The notes: generated by a model not told the origin, from the letters alone. A stretch of 49,799 bases of DNA from Kordia sp. (GCF_022447245.1 NZ_JAKVBC010000039.1:1-49799), one strand, 5' to 3'; shown: positions 28,790 through 37,878, numbered from the stretch's first letter. Numbers and translations are program-made.

Positions 28790-30196
28790 TTATAATGTAG
28801 ACGGACATACAAATTCTGTCAACGGAATATTGGTCTTTTCAATGGCAGCAAATCCTCCAGCAACATCAATTACCTTGTGAAAACCGCGTGCTTTTAAAAT
28901 AGAAGCCGCTATCACAGAACGATATCCACCAGCACAATGAATATGATATTCTGTTGTCGAATCAATTTCGCTCATATTGTTATTGATATAATCTAAGGCA
29001 AAATGTTGCGCGCCCTCAATATGTTTTGCTTTGTATTCGCCATCTTTACGAACATCCAATACATTAAGTTTGTTTTCTAACAATCGTTTTTCAAACTCAT
29101 CTGCAGGAATAGATTCAATGCTAGCAGTTTCTCGTCCGCTAGCTTTCCATGCTTCAATACCACCTTCTAAGTATCCTAAAGTATTATCGAATCCAACTCT
29201 AGAAAGACGTGTAATGGCTTCTCCAGATTTTCCTTCTGGTACAATTAATACAATTGGTTGTTGCAAATCTTTAATCAATGCACCAACCCAAGGAGCAAAG
29301 CTACCGTCAAGTCCAATAAAAATACTATTTGGAATGTGTTCAGTTGTAAAATCTTCTCGGTTACGAACATCCAAAACTAAAGTATCTTCTTCGTTGGCTA
29401 AGGCTTCAAGTCGTTCAGGACTAAGAGGAATGTTTCCTTTTTCCAAAACGGTTTCAAAAGAAGTATATCCAACTTTATTTAACAAAGCATTTTTAGCAAA
29501 ATACTGTGGAGGTGGAGCAATTCCATCCAACACTTCTTTTACAAATTCTTCTTTGGTCATATCAGCACGCAACGCGTAATTTGTTTGCTTTTGTTCTCCT
29601 AAAACACCTACAGTTTCTTTGCTCAAGTTTTTTCCGCAAGCAGAACCAGCACCATGTGCAGGATACACGATAATATCATCAGCTAAAGGCATAATCTTTG
29701 TACGAAGCGAATCGTAAAGCATTCCAGCCAAATCTTCTTTGGTCAAATCTGATTTAATGGCCAAATCTGGTCGTCCAACATCACCTAAAAAGAGCGTGTC
29801 ACCAGAAAAAATAGCATGTTCTTTTCCGTTTTCATCAATCAATAAATACGTAGTAGATTCTAAGGTGTGCCCTGGTGTATGTAAAACTTTTATTTTGAGG
29901 TTTCCTAAAGTGAATACTTCATTATCTGCTGCGCTGTACATTTCGTAATCAGTCTTTGCATTAGGACCAAAAACGATTGTTGCACCAGTTGCTTTAGCCA
30001 AATCTAAATGACCTGACACAAAGTCTGCATGAAAATGTGTTTCAAAAACATACTTGATTTTCACGCTGTTAGCTTTTGCTTTGTCAATATATGTCTGCGT
30101 TTCTCGTAATGGATCAATTATTGCAGCTTCACCATTAGATTCTATATAATACGCACCTTGCGCTAAGCAACCTGTATATATTTGTTCAATCTTCAT
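28790..30196 (-). CDS. Persulfide dioxygenase fused to two rhodanese domains
   Basis: 468 residues from the ATG at 30196. The metallo-beta-lactamase part (about 1-230) has THFHADFVSGH (His54, His56, Asp58, His63), PGH (His110), SGD (Asp133) and His181, which in ETHE1-like enzymes bind one iron and oxidise glutathione persulfide to sulfite. Two rhodanese domains follow: the first (about 265-355) has EGKSGE where the Cys should be and is probably inactive; the second (about 370-460) keeps Cys421 in HCAGGYRS. The fusion fits sulfide detoxification. Confidence 0.92.
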   Translation of the reverse strand: MKIEQIYTGCLAQGAYYIESNGEAAIIDPLRETQTYIDKAKANSVKIKYVFETHFHADFVSGHLDLAKATGATIVFGPNAKTDYEMYSAADNEVFTLGNLKIKVLHTPGHTLESTTYLLIDENGKEHAIFSGDTLFLGDVGRPDLAIKSDLTKEDLAGMLYDSLRTKIMPLADDIIVYPAHGAGSACGKNLSKETVGVLGEQKQTNYALRADMTKEEFVKEVLDGIAPPPQYFAKNALLNKVGYTSFETVLEKGNIPLSPERLEALANEEDTLVLDVRNREDFTTEHIPNSIFIGLDGSFAPWVGALIKDLQQPIVLIVPEGKSGEAITRLSRVGFDNTLGYLEGGIEAWKASGRETASIESIPADEFEKRLLENKLNVLDVRKDGEYKAKHIEGAQHFALDYINNNMSEIDSTTEYHIHCAGGYRSVIAASILKARGFHKVIDVAGGFAAIEKTNIPLTEFVCPSTL

Positions 30197-30345
30197 TCTT
30201 ATGATTTTACAGTTACAAATATAACAAACATTATGATTGTAAGTGTTGTACAGCGTTGGTATTAATTTGTTAAAAATTATATACCGTTTATGAGAATATT
30301 GCAATAAAAAGCATGTTAAAATGCTATATTTATCCAGAAATTACT

Positions 30346-32058
30346 ATGAAAATGCCTACAAAAAAGTTTAAAATATGTATCACTATGGCTGGTGCTGTTT
30401 CAGCAGGAGCCTATACCGCAGGAGTTATTGATTATTTGTTAGAATCTTTGTACCTATGGGAAAAAGCCAAAGAACGCAATAGAAATTTAGGAAAAGATCA
30501 TCCAGAATATGATGAATCGATTCCTATGCATGATGTAGAATTGGAAGTATTGAGTGGTGCTTCTGCAGGAGGAATTACGGGAACATTGACTGTATTAAGC
30601 TTACTAGACAAAGATCATCGGTTTGTGAATAAGGACAACCCTACAGGAGAAAACAATGTTTTTTATCAGTCTTGGGTAAAAATGGCAGATACCGATACAG
30701 AAACGTCTTTGATGCAATTGCTGCATGTAGATGATTTGAAAGTTGACGAATATCCAGAGTCGTTGCTCAATGTGGCGCCCATCGAATCCATTGCCGATAA
30801 TGCTTTAAAAACGAATGATCATGTAGCATTTCCTAGTTATGTTTCCAAAAGCTTAGACTTAGTTTTGACAACAACGAACTTACGAGGCTTAAATTTTAAT
30901 ATAGATTTTAAGGATAGTGAAAGTGTTATTACGAATCATGGAGGCTTTTTTCGATACAAAATAGCAAATGACCAACATAAGTCAGGAATTCCTGAGCATG
31001 AAGACTCTTTATATTTTGTGTTAGATTTAAAAGATCCAGAACATATAAACTATCTGAAAAATGCTACTTTAAGTACTTCTGCTTTTCCTATTGGATTAAA
31101 ATCCCGAGAAATTACCATTGCGAATGAATATGTAGCGCGCTATCCAAAATATTTATTTGATAGGAGTGAAGGCATTCGTGTGGATTTTAAGAAAGATGAT
31201 ATATATAGGTTTAATTCGGTAGATGGTGGATTAATCAACAATGAACCTTTTGGTATATGCATGAAAGTACTTATTGAGAAGAATGAAACCATCCGTGAAG
31301 ACGATAACTATGCTATTGTCATGGTTGATCCTTTTCCAAATCAAGATCATGATTTGGATCCGTACGATAGCAAACGTGATATTATTACTACAGCCAAAGG
31401 AATGTTTAAAGCACTGCGAAATCAAGTAATGTTTAATCAAGATGGAATTTTAGAAGCATTGTCTTTAAGCAATAGAACCAAATTTTTGGTAGAACCTAAG
31501 CGTAAGCATAAAACTATTAAAGGATGGATACGTTCTAAAAAAGATTTGGCTTCAGCACCTTTAAGTGGTTTTGGTGGGTTTTTAGATGAATCGTTTCGTG
31601 CACATGATTTTCACTTAGGAAGAAAAAACTGCCAATCATTTTTACGTTATTATTTTGCAGTAGAAAACAAAAATATAGTCAAGCGTTTTGGTGCGCAAGT
31701 GACAGCTGCTGCTAAAAATCGTTTTTCATACAGTGATAAAGACGATTTGAATAAAGTACCAAAATACTTTCCTATTATTCCTGATATGCGCGCCTTGCAG
31801 GTAATCAATAAAAAATTTGATACTGAAACGTATGGAGTAGATGCAAGTTTAGAATATCCAGAGTATCCAAAATATAATATGGAAACTTTTGATAAGGTAT
31901 ATAAGAAACCAATTCAAAAACGAATTCGTGCCATCATAAAATCATTTACTAAAAGTGGTTTTTACACCTTTGCTTTTCGACTTCTTGGACAACGAAAAGC
32001 CTATAAAGTTGTTCGTAAAACAATCAAAGATAGTTTGGACGAGAGTGGACTTTTATAG
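30346..32058 (+). CDS. Patatin-like phospholipase
   Basis: About 570 residues from the ATG at 30346 (an in-frame ATG at 30313 is also possible). The patatin domain has the oxyanion loop GAVSAGAYTAG, the nucleophile elbow SGASAGG and the dyad Asp in SVDGGLINNEP. Serine acyl hydrolase of lipids. The C-terminal part (from about 400) is basic and Pro/Tyr-rich. No signal peptide. The gene is followed by 1.2 kb without genes. Confidence 0.9.
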   Translation: MKMPTKKFKICITMAGAVSAGAYTAGVIDYLLESLYLWEKAKERNRNLGKDHPEYDESIPMHDVELEVLSGASAGGITGTLTVLSLLDKDHRFVNKDNPTGENNVFYQSWVKMADTDTETSLMQLLHVDDLKVDEYPESLLNVAPIESIADNALKTNDHVAFPSYVSKSLDLVLTTTNLRGLNFNIDFKDSESVITNHGGFFRYKIANDQHKSGIPEHEDSLYFVLDLKDPEHINYLKNATLSTSAFPIGLKSREITIANEYVARYPKYLFDRSEGIRVDFKKDDIYRFNSVDGGLINNEPFGICMKVLIEKNETIREDDNYAIVMVDPFPNQDHDLDPYDSKRDIITTAKGMFKALRNQVMFNQDGILEALSLSNRTKFLVEPKRKHKTIKGWIRSKKDLASAPLSGFGGFLDESFRAHDFHLGRKNCQSFLRYYFAVENKNIVKRFGAQVTAAAKNRFSYSDKDDLNKVPKYFPIIPDMRALQVINKKFDTETYGVDASLEYPEYPKYNMETFDKVYKKPIQKRIRAIIKSFTKSGFYTFAFRLLGQRKAYKVVRKTIKDSLDESGLL

Positions 32059-32258
32059 AAATGTCTTTTAAAAAACTAACAAATTTTAGGAATATGAATC
32101 GTTTTAAATTGGCTTAAATCCAAATTTTAGACTCTATTCTTATCCACAAATTTATAAAACTGTAGGTTTCAAAAGGACTCAGCTTTTTTTAAAAAACTTC
32201 CACGCTAGATAGTTTTTATGTGTTGATAATCAGTATTTTAAACACTTATGTATTTGCC

Positions 32259-32276
32259 CGTAATTTATAAATTACG
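32259..32276. repeat. 18-bp perfect palindrome
   Basis: CGTAATTTATAAATTACG is its own reverse complement. It follows TATTTGCC (32251-32258), a degenerate -7 element, so it would cover a start site and act as an operator. Inference only. Confidence 0.5.
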
Positions 32277-32406
32277 TGTGCATTTTCTTTTATCATACGA
32301 CTAGTTTGTCTAAGTTTACCATAGGTTTTTTAGGTTATTTATTCTTCAAAAGAAAAATTTACATACTAAATGTAAGTCCGCTTAAAGAAGAATATATTTC
32401 TTATGC

Positions 32407-32437
32407 AAAAAGGAGTGTTGGGGGACGCTCCTTTTTT
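32407..32437 (+). terminator. Hairpin 1 of the array, terminator-like
   Basis: Stem AAAAAGGAGTGT / ACGCTCCTTTTT with one G-T pair; loop TGGGGG; six T follow. Confidence 0.85.
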
Positions 32438-32575
32438 GTTTTTCTACACAAAATCTAACGCTTATTTTTATTTTTCAACGCCTATAAAATAATTTACCAC
32501 TTCTACCAAACCTTTTTACTACATTAGATCAAGTTTCAATGAGTATTTTATTGAGGTTTATTATTCTACAAACAG

Positions 32576-32601
32576 AAAGGAACGTTGGGGAACGTTCCTT
32601 T
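32576..32601. terminator. Hairpin 2 of the array
   Basis: Perfect 11-bp stem AAAGGAACGTT / AACGTTCCTTT with loop GGGG. Clearly related in sequence to hairpin 1, but followed by CGCTTT rather than a T run, so termination would be weak. Confidence 0.6.
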
Positions 32602-32852
32602 CGCTTTATATAAAATGCTTCTTTTAGAAGCTAATACTTTTTTTTATAATTTATATTGTTATTCTAATATATGTTGTTTTGACCATTGATAAGTTTTCTA
32701 ATTAGCATTTCTGTCTTAATAAGTAGACATGTGGAACTGATACTGATTTATATATAAATCATAGCTAACTGTCTGATTGTCTGTAGAAAACATTTTATTT
32801 TGAACACTTATCGTTAAAATACTGTCATTCGTCTATACTATGTTGCTGATTT

Positions 32853-33170
32853 ATCGACTTTAGGGAGTATATATTATTCATCCCTTTATATTTGTTATAT
32901 ACATTTAGTATTACGATAATTACAATCTGGTAAATTGTAAAATATAAAGAACTTTTAATGCCCCAAAAGTTCTTTTTTTCTTTTCTGAACTATTGCATTC
33001 TCCTAAATCTTTTCTTTTTTTGTTAGTTTAACGATCTATTACGACCACTCATCTATATATAATTGTATTTTCATCGACTTTGTATGAGGTAGAGTAAATA
33101 CTAGAGTATATTTACACTGTTACTATTTAGTATTGAAGTGACAATCTGATAAATTGTTTAAAAAATAAAA
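32853..33170 (+). repeat. Duplicated non-coding motif before hairpins 3 and 4
   Basis: Both copies carry, in order, ATCGACTTT (32853; 33073), TTTAGTATT (32904; 33126) and ACAATCTGRTAAATTGT (32922; 33141), at nearly equal spacing (51 and 53, then 18 and 15 bases), and both run into a terminator hairpin. The last block forms a small stem ACAAT/ATTGT. Between blocks the copies differ, as expected for an old duplication of a structured RNA. Confidence 0.55.
32946..32979 (+). terminator. Hairpin 3 of the array, terminator
   Basis: Stem AAAGAACTTTT / AAAAGTTCTTT, loop AATGCCCC, followed by T. Confidence 0.88.
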
Positions 33171-33204
33171 AAAGAATCCTTTGCCCTGAGGATTCTTTTT
33201 TTTT
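33171..33204. terminator. Hairpin 4 of the array, terminator on both strands
   Basis: Stem AAAGAATCCT / AGGATTCTTT, loop TTGCCCTG, nine T in total on the plus strand; seven T on the minus strand, so it may also end the CxxCH lipoprotein transcript coming from 33270. Confidence 0.88.
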
Positions 33205-33269
33205 GGAGCATTTCTAAAAATTAAAAACTGATATATTTATCTTCTTTTCAGAAAGTTTTTTCTACGTAA

Positions 33270-34748
33270 TTATTTCTTTTTTTTTATGAAAGCATCTTGA
33301 AATTCTCTTACTTTCATAGCGTGAATTTCGCTCTTAGACTTCCCTTTTTGTTGTTCTAAATAACCATTAAAAGCATGACTTAGATATAAAGGTGACGATG
33401 GATTACCGCTACTGAAACTTTTAGCACTGTGACATGATAAGCAGTTTGTTAAGTTTTCTGCATCAATACTACTTAAACTAGATTCAAATGTTTGTGTATA
33501 CGTTTCCATAGAAATATTTGCTGAGTTTAAAGAACCTCTCGCTACTGATCCTGGTGTTGCACTTCCTAAGCCATATCCTTCTTTGATTAATAAAGCAACT
33601 TGTTCTTCTGGTGTTAAACCATCTGTATTAATCCATATAGAACCTGTATATGCATAATTATTCCAAACATCTGTTAGATTTTTAGCAACACAAGCATCAA
33701 TAGTCCCAATATTGTTGAAGTTTTCAGGTTCTGATTGACTCGTTTTCATAAAGTTTGTTGTAGGATCACTTCCTTCAACTCTAGGAACACCATATTGGAA
33801 AAGCGTATATGCTTCATCTTCTGCTTTTGGTGCTGATCCGCCCCATGTAATTCCATCAATGTTAGAAACACTTCCTTTTTTGAATAATAATTTTTCAACA
33901 TCGGCACTTGCAGTTCCTTTTGTCCAATCAAAAATTGGTGCTAAACTATTATGCTCAAATGTTGCCCAAATAAATTCTGGATGATTTTCCACTACGCCAA
34001 CAACATGCATTCCTAAAAGAGCTACTTCTGTCATAGTACCGTCAATACTTGCATTTGTTGTAAAATAGTTAGCTACATCCGATTGAGGAATGGCTGAAGT
34101 AGCAACCCACGATGTTTTTAGTTCAAAAGATCCTACAGGGAACACTTTTGAGTTATTAGGGTCTAGCGTTCCGTCAATTATTTGTGTGCCGTAAGTGGTT
34201 CCAGTTTCATACATGGTATCATTCATGAAAATAGCATAATATACGGTTGCAGAACTACCATTGTTAAAGTTTGGATTTGATGTTAAAATTCCTGCCGAAC
34301 CCGCTTGTTTTTCTTCTGATGCAGAAAGTGTTAAAGAAGCGCCACTAGGAATGGTTAAAGGATTCATATACGGATCAACCTGTGAAATACTTCCATCTCT
34401 TAAGAATAAAGGTGTTTTATTGCTGTCAGGAACTGTTAACCATAAGAATTTTTGCCATGACCATTGGTGGAATATACAGTTTGTAGTTTCACTGGCTGCA
34501 AATGGACTATCAGCTCCTTCTGCAGGCGCCGGTGTTTGTGTATGTGGAAACCAATCTGTTTCACATTCGCAAGGACTTGTTGAGGTATCTGCCTCTGCTA
34601 AGTTGTAATCTGCTTGCGCTTTGGCTTTAGAAGCATCAGTTGTAGTTTCGGTGTCTTTTTGCTTATCATCTTTCTTCTTTTCTTCGCAAGAATTTAAAAA
34701 TAATAAAGCAATGCATAGGAATGCAGTAGTTTTTAATAAGGTTTTCAT
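33270..34748 (-). CDS. Lipoprotein with one C-type heme motif
   Basis: 492 residues. Signal peptide and lipobox LNSC (about residue 21), then a charged Lys/Asp/Glu linker. One CLSCH motif (Cys436, Cys439, His440) near the C-terminus would bind a single covalent heme; Met residues after it could give the second ligand. The large middle region (SATVYYAIFMNDTMYETG, WIEVS-like beta strands) resembles a group of mono-heme proteins of unknown function. Periplasmic side of the outer or inner membrane. Confidence 0.75.
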   Translation of the reverse strand: MKTLLKTTAFLCIALLFLNSCEEKKKDDKQKDTETTTDASKAKAQADYNLAEADTSTSPCECETDWFPHTQTPAPAEGADSPFAASETTNCIFHQWSWQKFLWLTVPDSNKTPLFLRDGSISQVDPYMNPLTIPSGASLTLSASEEKQAGSAGILTSNPNFNNGSSATVYYAIFMNDTMYETGTTYGTQIIDGTLDPNNSKVFPVGSFELKTSWVATSAIPQSDVANYFTTNASIDGTMTEVALLGMHVVGVVENHPEFIWATFEHNSLAPIFDWTKGTASADVEKLLFKKGSVSNIDGITWGGSAPKAEDEAYTLFQYGVPRVEGSDPTTNFMKTSQSEPENFNNIGTIDACVAKNLTDVWNNYAYTGSIWINTDGLTPEEQVALLIKEGYGLGSATPGSVARGSLNSANISMETYTQTFESSLSSIDAENLTNCLSCHSAKSFSSGNPSSPLYLSHAFNGYLEQQKGKSKSEIHAMKVREFQDAFIKKKK

Positions 34749-34964
34749 TTTTGTTATGGTGTTAATATGGTTAGTTTATGGTGTATTTAGATATCTCAAA
34801 TTTCACAAAAAAAATATATAATACATAGCGTATAAATACTTGATTTTAGCATCAAATCTTGAATTATCAATAAAAAGGTAAGAAAAAGGAAGTTAAGAAG
34901 GAATATAAATAGTTTGTGTTACTATTTTATATGTAGTTTTTAATGCGATTTAAGAGTGTTTTAT

Positions 34965-35462
34965 TTACGTGCGAGAAATTGAATCGACTAGTTTTAAAAT
35001 AGTGGGCATTCTATGTGGACCGTGGAGTAGTTGAATCTTTTCTAAAACAGTTTCTTTGTCAATGCCAATACAGGATACAAACAATGGACTTTCGCTCGTA
35101 CCGCGTTTGATTGGTGTAGCTACTTTTTCAGTATGAATAAATGATTTTTTTGCAATACCAATAATCGGGATTTTTTTATCGAGAGCTTCCCAAACATAAC
35201 CGCCTAAACCATATTTATGGTCATTATGTACAAAAACATGTCCATCAAGAATAATCGCCTCTAGTGTATCCAATGATACTTGCTCAAGTACTTTTAAAAT
35301 ACACGGCAATTCTCTTCTATAAAACTCTCCAGAAATATAAGGTTCTACTTCTGTAATAATTTCTGTATAAATATGTTGAGGAGTTTCATCTTCCCAATTA
35401 AATACCACACAAACAGCTTTTGCATAAGTTTCTTTATAATGGATATCAATAGCAGCAATCAT
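34965..35462 (-). CDS. Short endonuclease V-like protein
   Basis: 165 residues against about 220 for classical Nfi. The core is recognisable: DIHY (Asp6 for the first metal ligand), PYISGEFYRRELP (Glu51) and ILDGHVFVHNDHKYGLGGYV (Asp73), then IGIAKK. EndoV cuts DNA or RNA next to inosine. The N-terminal 35-50 residues of the usual enzyme, including part of the wedge region, are absent, as in a Bacteroidetes subgroup. Whether it still cleaves inosine cannot be told. Gene follows PhoD on the same strand. Confidence 0.85.
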   Translation of the reverse strand: MIAAIDIHYKETYAKAVCVVFNWEDETPQHIYTEIITEVEPYISGEFYRRELPCILKVLEQVSLDTLEAIILDGHVFVHNDHKYGLGGYVWEALDKKIPIIGIAKKSFIHTEKVATPIKRGTSESPLFVSCIGIDKETVLEKIQLLHGPHRMPTILKLVDSISRT

Positions 35463-35488
35463 GGCGTAAAGCTATTAAAATTATAAAA

Positions 35489-35518
35489 AGAAAGCACTAC
35501 ATTTTAGCAGTGCTTTTT
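35489..35518 (-). terminator. Terminator after the PhoD gene
   Basis: Stem AAAGCACT / AGTGCTTT with a 10-base loop and T-rich flank on both strands. Confidence 0.75.
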
Positions 35519-35522
35519 AATA

Positions 35523-36854
35523 TTATTTTTTCTTTCTAGGATAGCGTAAATCTTTGGCTTTGATTTCATAATCAAAAGCTTTGTTTCCATCAGAATCATA
35601 AATGGTGAGCACCAGTATACGATCTCTACGTTTTCCTGTGATTTCCATAATTCCAAAATTACGATTGTAGAATGTTTTTCCTTTTACTTGGCGTGTATTA
35701 CCTTCATCTCTTGGTGAATGCACTCCTGAAGTTAAAGGAGAACAGGTGATATCAATTAAAGGATAAGCATCTTTACGTTCTAGTCTTGAAATTTCAGTAT
35801 GATGTCTATCTCCACTAATAAAAAGTACACCTTCAATTTTAGCATCATCTAAGCGTTTTAGCAACGCTGCATGTTCTGTTGGATAAGTTATATAGTTTTC
35901 AAACTTAGCTACATCACTAATCACTTGTCCACCGTTTACAACAATTTTGAAAGTCGCTCTACTTTTGGTCAATGCATCAATCAGCCAATTAAGTTGTTGT
36001 TTTCCAAGGTAGTCTTTATCTGGATTGGGATCTCTATTTGGAGCTTTATGATAACGATCGTCAAGCATAAAGAATTCAACATCATTCCAAGCAAAATGTT
36101 GCGTTACACCACCATTTCCAGCAGCATTTGTGTTCAAATTTCCCCAATAGTCGTTAAAAGTCTGTTCAGCAATTCGTTTATTTACATAGCTACGATCTGA
36201 GTCATTTGGACCATAATCGTGGTCGTCCCATGTAGCATAATTATGAACGCTACCTAGCAAGGCCTGTAGTTCTTTTGTAGCACGAGTATGTCTGTAACGA
36301 TGACGAATACCTGTAATTGTCATGAAGTCAGGTGTACGCAAATAGACATTATCTCCAACCCAAATCATTAAATCTGGATCTTTTTGAAGGATAGAATTAA
36401 AAATTTGATACTTATCTCCGTATGGTTTTGGACGATCGTCTTTCTTTTCATTTATAAAACTACAGGAACCTAGTGCAATTTTAAAATTTGGTGGATCGGT
36501 TCGGTATTGCCATAAAGTTTGTGTTTGAAACTCTAGCTTGTAATTTCTTGGAACATATACATCATTGATGTACAGTTTGTAAGTATAGTTTTTTCCATAA
36601 TCAACTTCATTTGGGGTCAATTTCGCAATAAAATCGCCTGCTTTAGTTGTTTGAACGGATTCTGTAAACTTTTCGGCTTCGTTTTCAGTAAAATATCCAA
36701 TTTTTACCTCAGCAGGTTTCGTTGTTTGTACCCAAATCAACGCTTCTCTAAAATCAGAATAACCTACCATTGGACCTGATTGCAATAGGTTTTTTTGAGC
36801 AATAGCAATAGTTACACATAAAAAACAGAGAAGTACACTAAAAATCTTTTTCAT
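35523..36854 (-). CDS. PhoD-type alkaline phosphatase/phosphodiesterase
   Basis: 443 residues. Signal peptide MKKIFSVLLCFLCVTIAIAQ, an N-terminal beta domain (about 25-120) and the PhoD metallophosphatase domain with LGSCSF, WVGDNVYLR, ATWDDHDYGPND and GDRHHTE, which bind iron and calcium in the family. It releases phosphate from phosphate esters outside the cytoplasm. No T9SS tail. Alone between terminator and AT-rich gap; no Pho box assigned. Confidence 0.92.
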   Translation of the reverse strand: MKKIFSVLLCFLCVTIAIAQKNLLQSGPMVGYSDFREALIWVQTTKPAEVKIGYFTENEAEKFTESVQTTKAGDFIAKLTPNEVDYGKNYTYKLYINDVYVPRNYKLEFQTQTLWQYRTDPPNFKIALGSCSFINEKKDDRPKPYGDKYQIFNSILQKDPDLMIWVGDNVYLRTPDFMTITGIRHRYRHTRATKELQALLGSVHNYATWDDHDYGPNDSDRSYVNKRIAEQTFNDYWGNLNTNAAGNGGVTQHFAWNDVEFFMLDDRYHKAPNRDPNPDKDYLGKQQLNWLIDALTKSRATFKIVVNGGQVISDVAKFENYITYPTEHAALLKRLDDAKIEGVLFISGDRHHTEISRLERKDAYPLIDITCSPLTSGVHSPRDEGNTRQVKGKTFYNRNFGIMEITGKRRDRILVLTIYDSDGNKAFDYEIKAKDLRYPRKKK

Positions 36855-37026
36855 AAATCGATATTCTATTAGGCTGTAAATTTCGGTATAAAGTTACATA
36901 ACAAGTTTAAATCTAAGTTATCAATTGCATGAATACTTTCTTATGAATTGTAAACTAGAATATCTTTTGATTCCTAAATAATACATACTTTTAGCACTTA
37001 AATAATTATCGAAGTATTTTTTAAGA

Positions 37027-37506
37027 ATGGAAACACCGTTACTTTTTTATAGAACACGAAAACGAAGAAGAAGAACATTATTTTCTTCAATGTTTATCAT
37101 TTTTATTTCCATGTTAGCGATACTCTTTTTGCCTTCCATAATGACTTATATCTTTTTTGGATTGTTCATTTTTATGGGATGTTATCTGATGAATACATAT
37201 TTGAAGAATGAACCTTCTGTTATTGTAAGTAAATCTGGAATAAGGAGTTCAGTGAATGGAGTAGGGACAATTTCTTGGAAATTTATAGCCGGATTTGATA
37301 TTGTATCGGGTATTAACTTTGAAGCTTTGGTTATATTATTAAAAGATCAGGAAACCTTTTTTCAAGATAAAAATAGCATAGTGAAAAATTTGATGAAGTC
37401 AAATACAAGACGTTTTGGAAGTCCAGCTGTAATTCCAGAAACTGAGTTTCATGTGTCTTTGCCAGAAGCTATAGAAATGATTGAGAAGTATAGAAACTTA
37501 AATTAG
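37027..37506 (+). CDS. STM3941-type membrane protein
   Basis: 159 residues. A basic N-terminus (RTRKRRRR), two membrane helices (about 18-56) and a cytosolic PH-like domain (EPSVIVSKSGIRSS, GTISWKFIAGFDIV). This build fits the STM3941 family, function unknown. Its stop overlaps the stop of a small gene on the other strand. Confidence 0.75.
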   Translation: METPLLFYRTRKRRRRTLFSSMFIIFISMLAILFLPSIMTYIFFGLFIFMGCYLMNTYLKNEPSVIVSKSGIRSSVNGVGTISWKFIAGFDIVSGINFEALVILLKDQETFFQDKNSIVKNLMKSNTRRFGSPAVIPETEFHVSLPEAIEMIEKYRNLN

Positions 37507-37613
37507 CTTTTCAAATAAAACAGACTAATCATTACAAAAATGATGATTCCTGCAATAGCGCTGAAAAAACCAGCGATAAATACTTTTAAACACAATAACT
37601 TTTTCTTGTTCAT
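37503..37613 (-). CDS. Small one-helix membrane peptide
   Basis: 36 residues from ATG 37613: MNKKKLLCLKVFIAGFFSAI and a hydrophobic tail ending LFYLKS, one helix with positive N-terminus. It is convergent with the STM3941 gene and overlaps its stop by four bases. A hairpin with seven T on the minus strand ends just upstream of it at 37645. Too short to place in a family; it could be a chance frame. Confidence 0.4.
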   Translation of the reverse strand: MNKKKLLCLKVFIAGFFSAIAGIIIFVMISLFYLKS

Positions 37614-37644
37614 AATTTTTAGATGACAGGTATACGTATGTTTA

Positions 37645-37685
37645 AAAAAAGACAAAGTGGCGGAGAATATCCAAGCCACTTTGCC
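37645..37685 (-). terminator. Intrinsic terminator on the minus strand downstream of the exporter
   Basis: Stem CAAAGTGGC / GCCACTTTG (37653-37661, 37675-37683), 13-base loop, then a run of seven T on the minus strand. It is 190 bases past the exporter stop, leaving a long 3' region that may hold a processed RNA. Confidence 0.8.
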
Positions 37686-37847
37686 AGCCTAAAAATAATG
37701 ATAGGTTCCCCTAAACCTAAAAAAATAGAGAGATAACACATTTTGCGTTTGCCTAGTATTCCCAGTAAACTAGACAATGAAAAATTAAAAACTTAATGAA
37801 AAAAATTAGTGCAACCTGTGTTGATCTCTCATCCCCATTTTTATTTG

Positions 37848-37868
37848 TGTATACTAACTACGTATACA
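37848..37868. repeat. Small dyad at the exporter 3' end
   Basis: TGTATAC-7-GTATACA, perfect over 7 bp, ten bases past the exporter stop. May be a weak hairpin or a binding site. Confidence 0.35.
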
Positions 37869-37878
37869 ACTTTCTTTT

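Larger units (their letters stand above)
32059..33269. other. 1.2-kb gene-free stretch with four strong hairpins
   Basis: No credible protein gene is seen on either strand. It holds an 18-bp palindrome (32259-32276), four stem-loops of 10-12 bp at 32407, 32576, 32946 and 33171, and a partly duplicated non-coding motif. The layout suggests several short transcripts, each ending in a hairpin, probably read on the plus strand. Confidence 0.6.

Noticed and set aside
29031-29579. 182-codon open frame on the plus strand
   Set aside because: Antisense to the persulfide dioxygenase gene, low-complexity Ser/Pro-rich product, no start signal.
32276-32458. 60-codon frame in the hairpin array
   Set aside because: It runs through hairpin 1 and its product is unlike a protein; the region is better read as non-coding.
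32407-33204. CRISPR array
   Set aside because: Units are only four, of unequal spacing, and the hairpins differ in sequence; no cas genes are seen.
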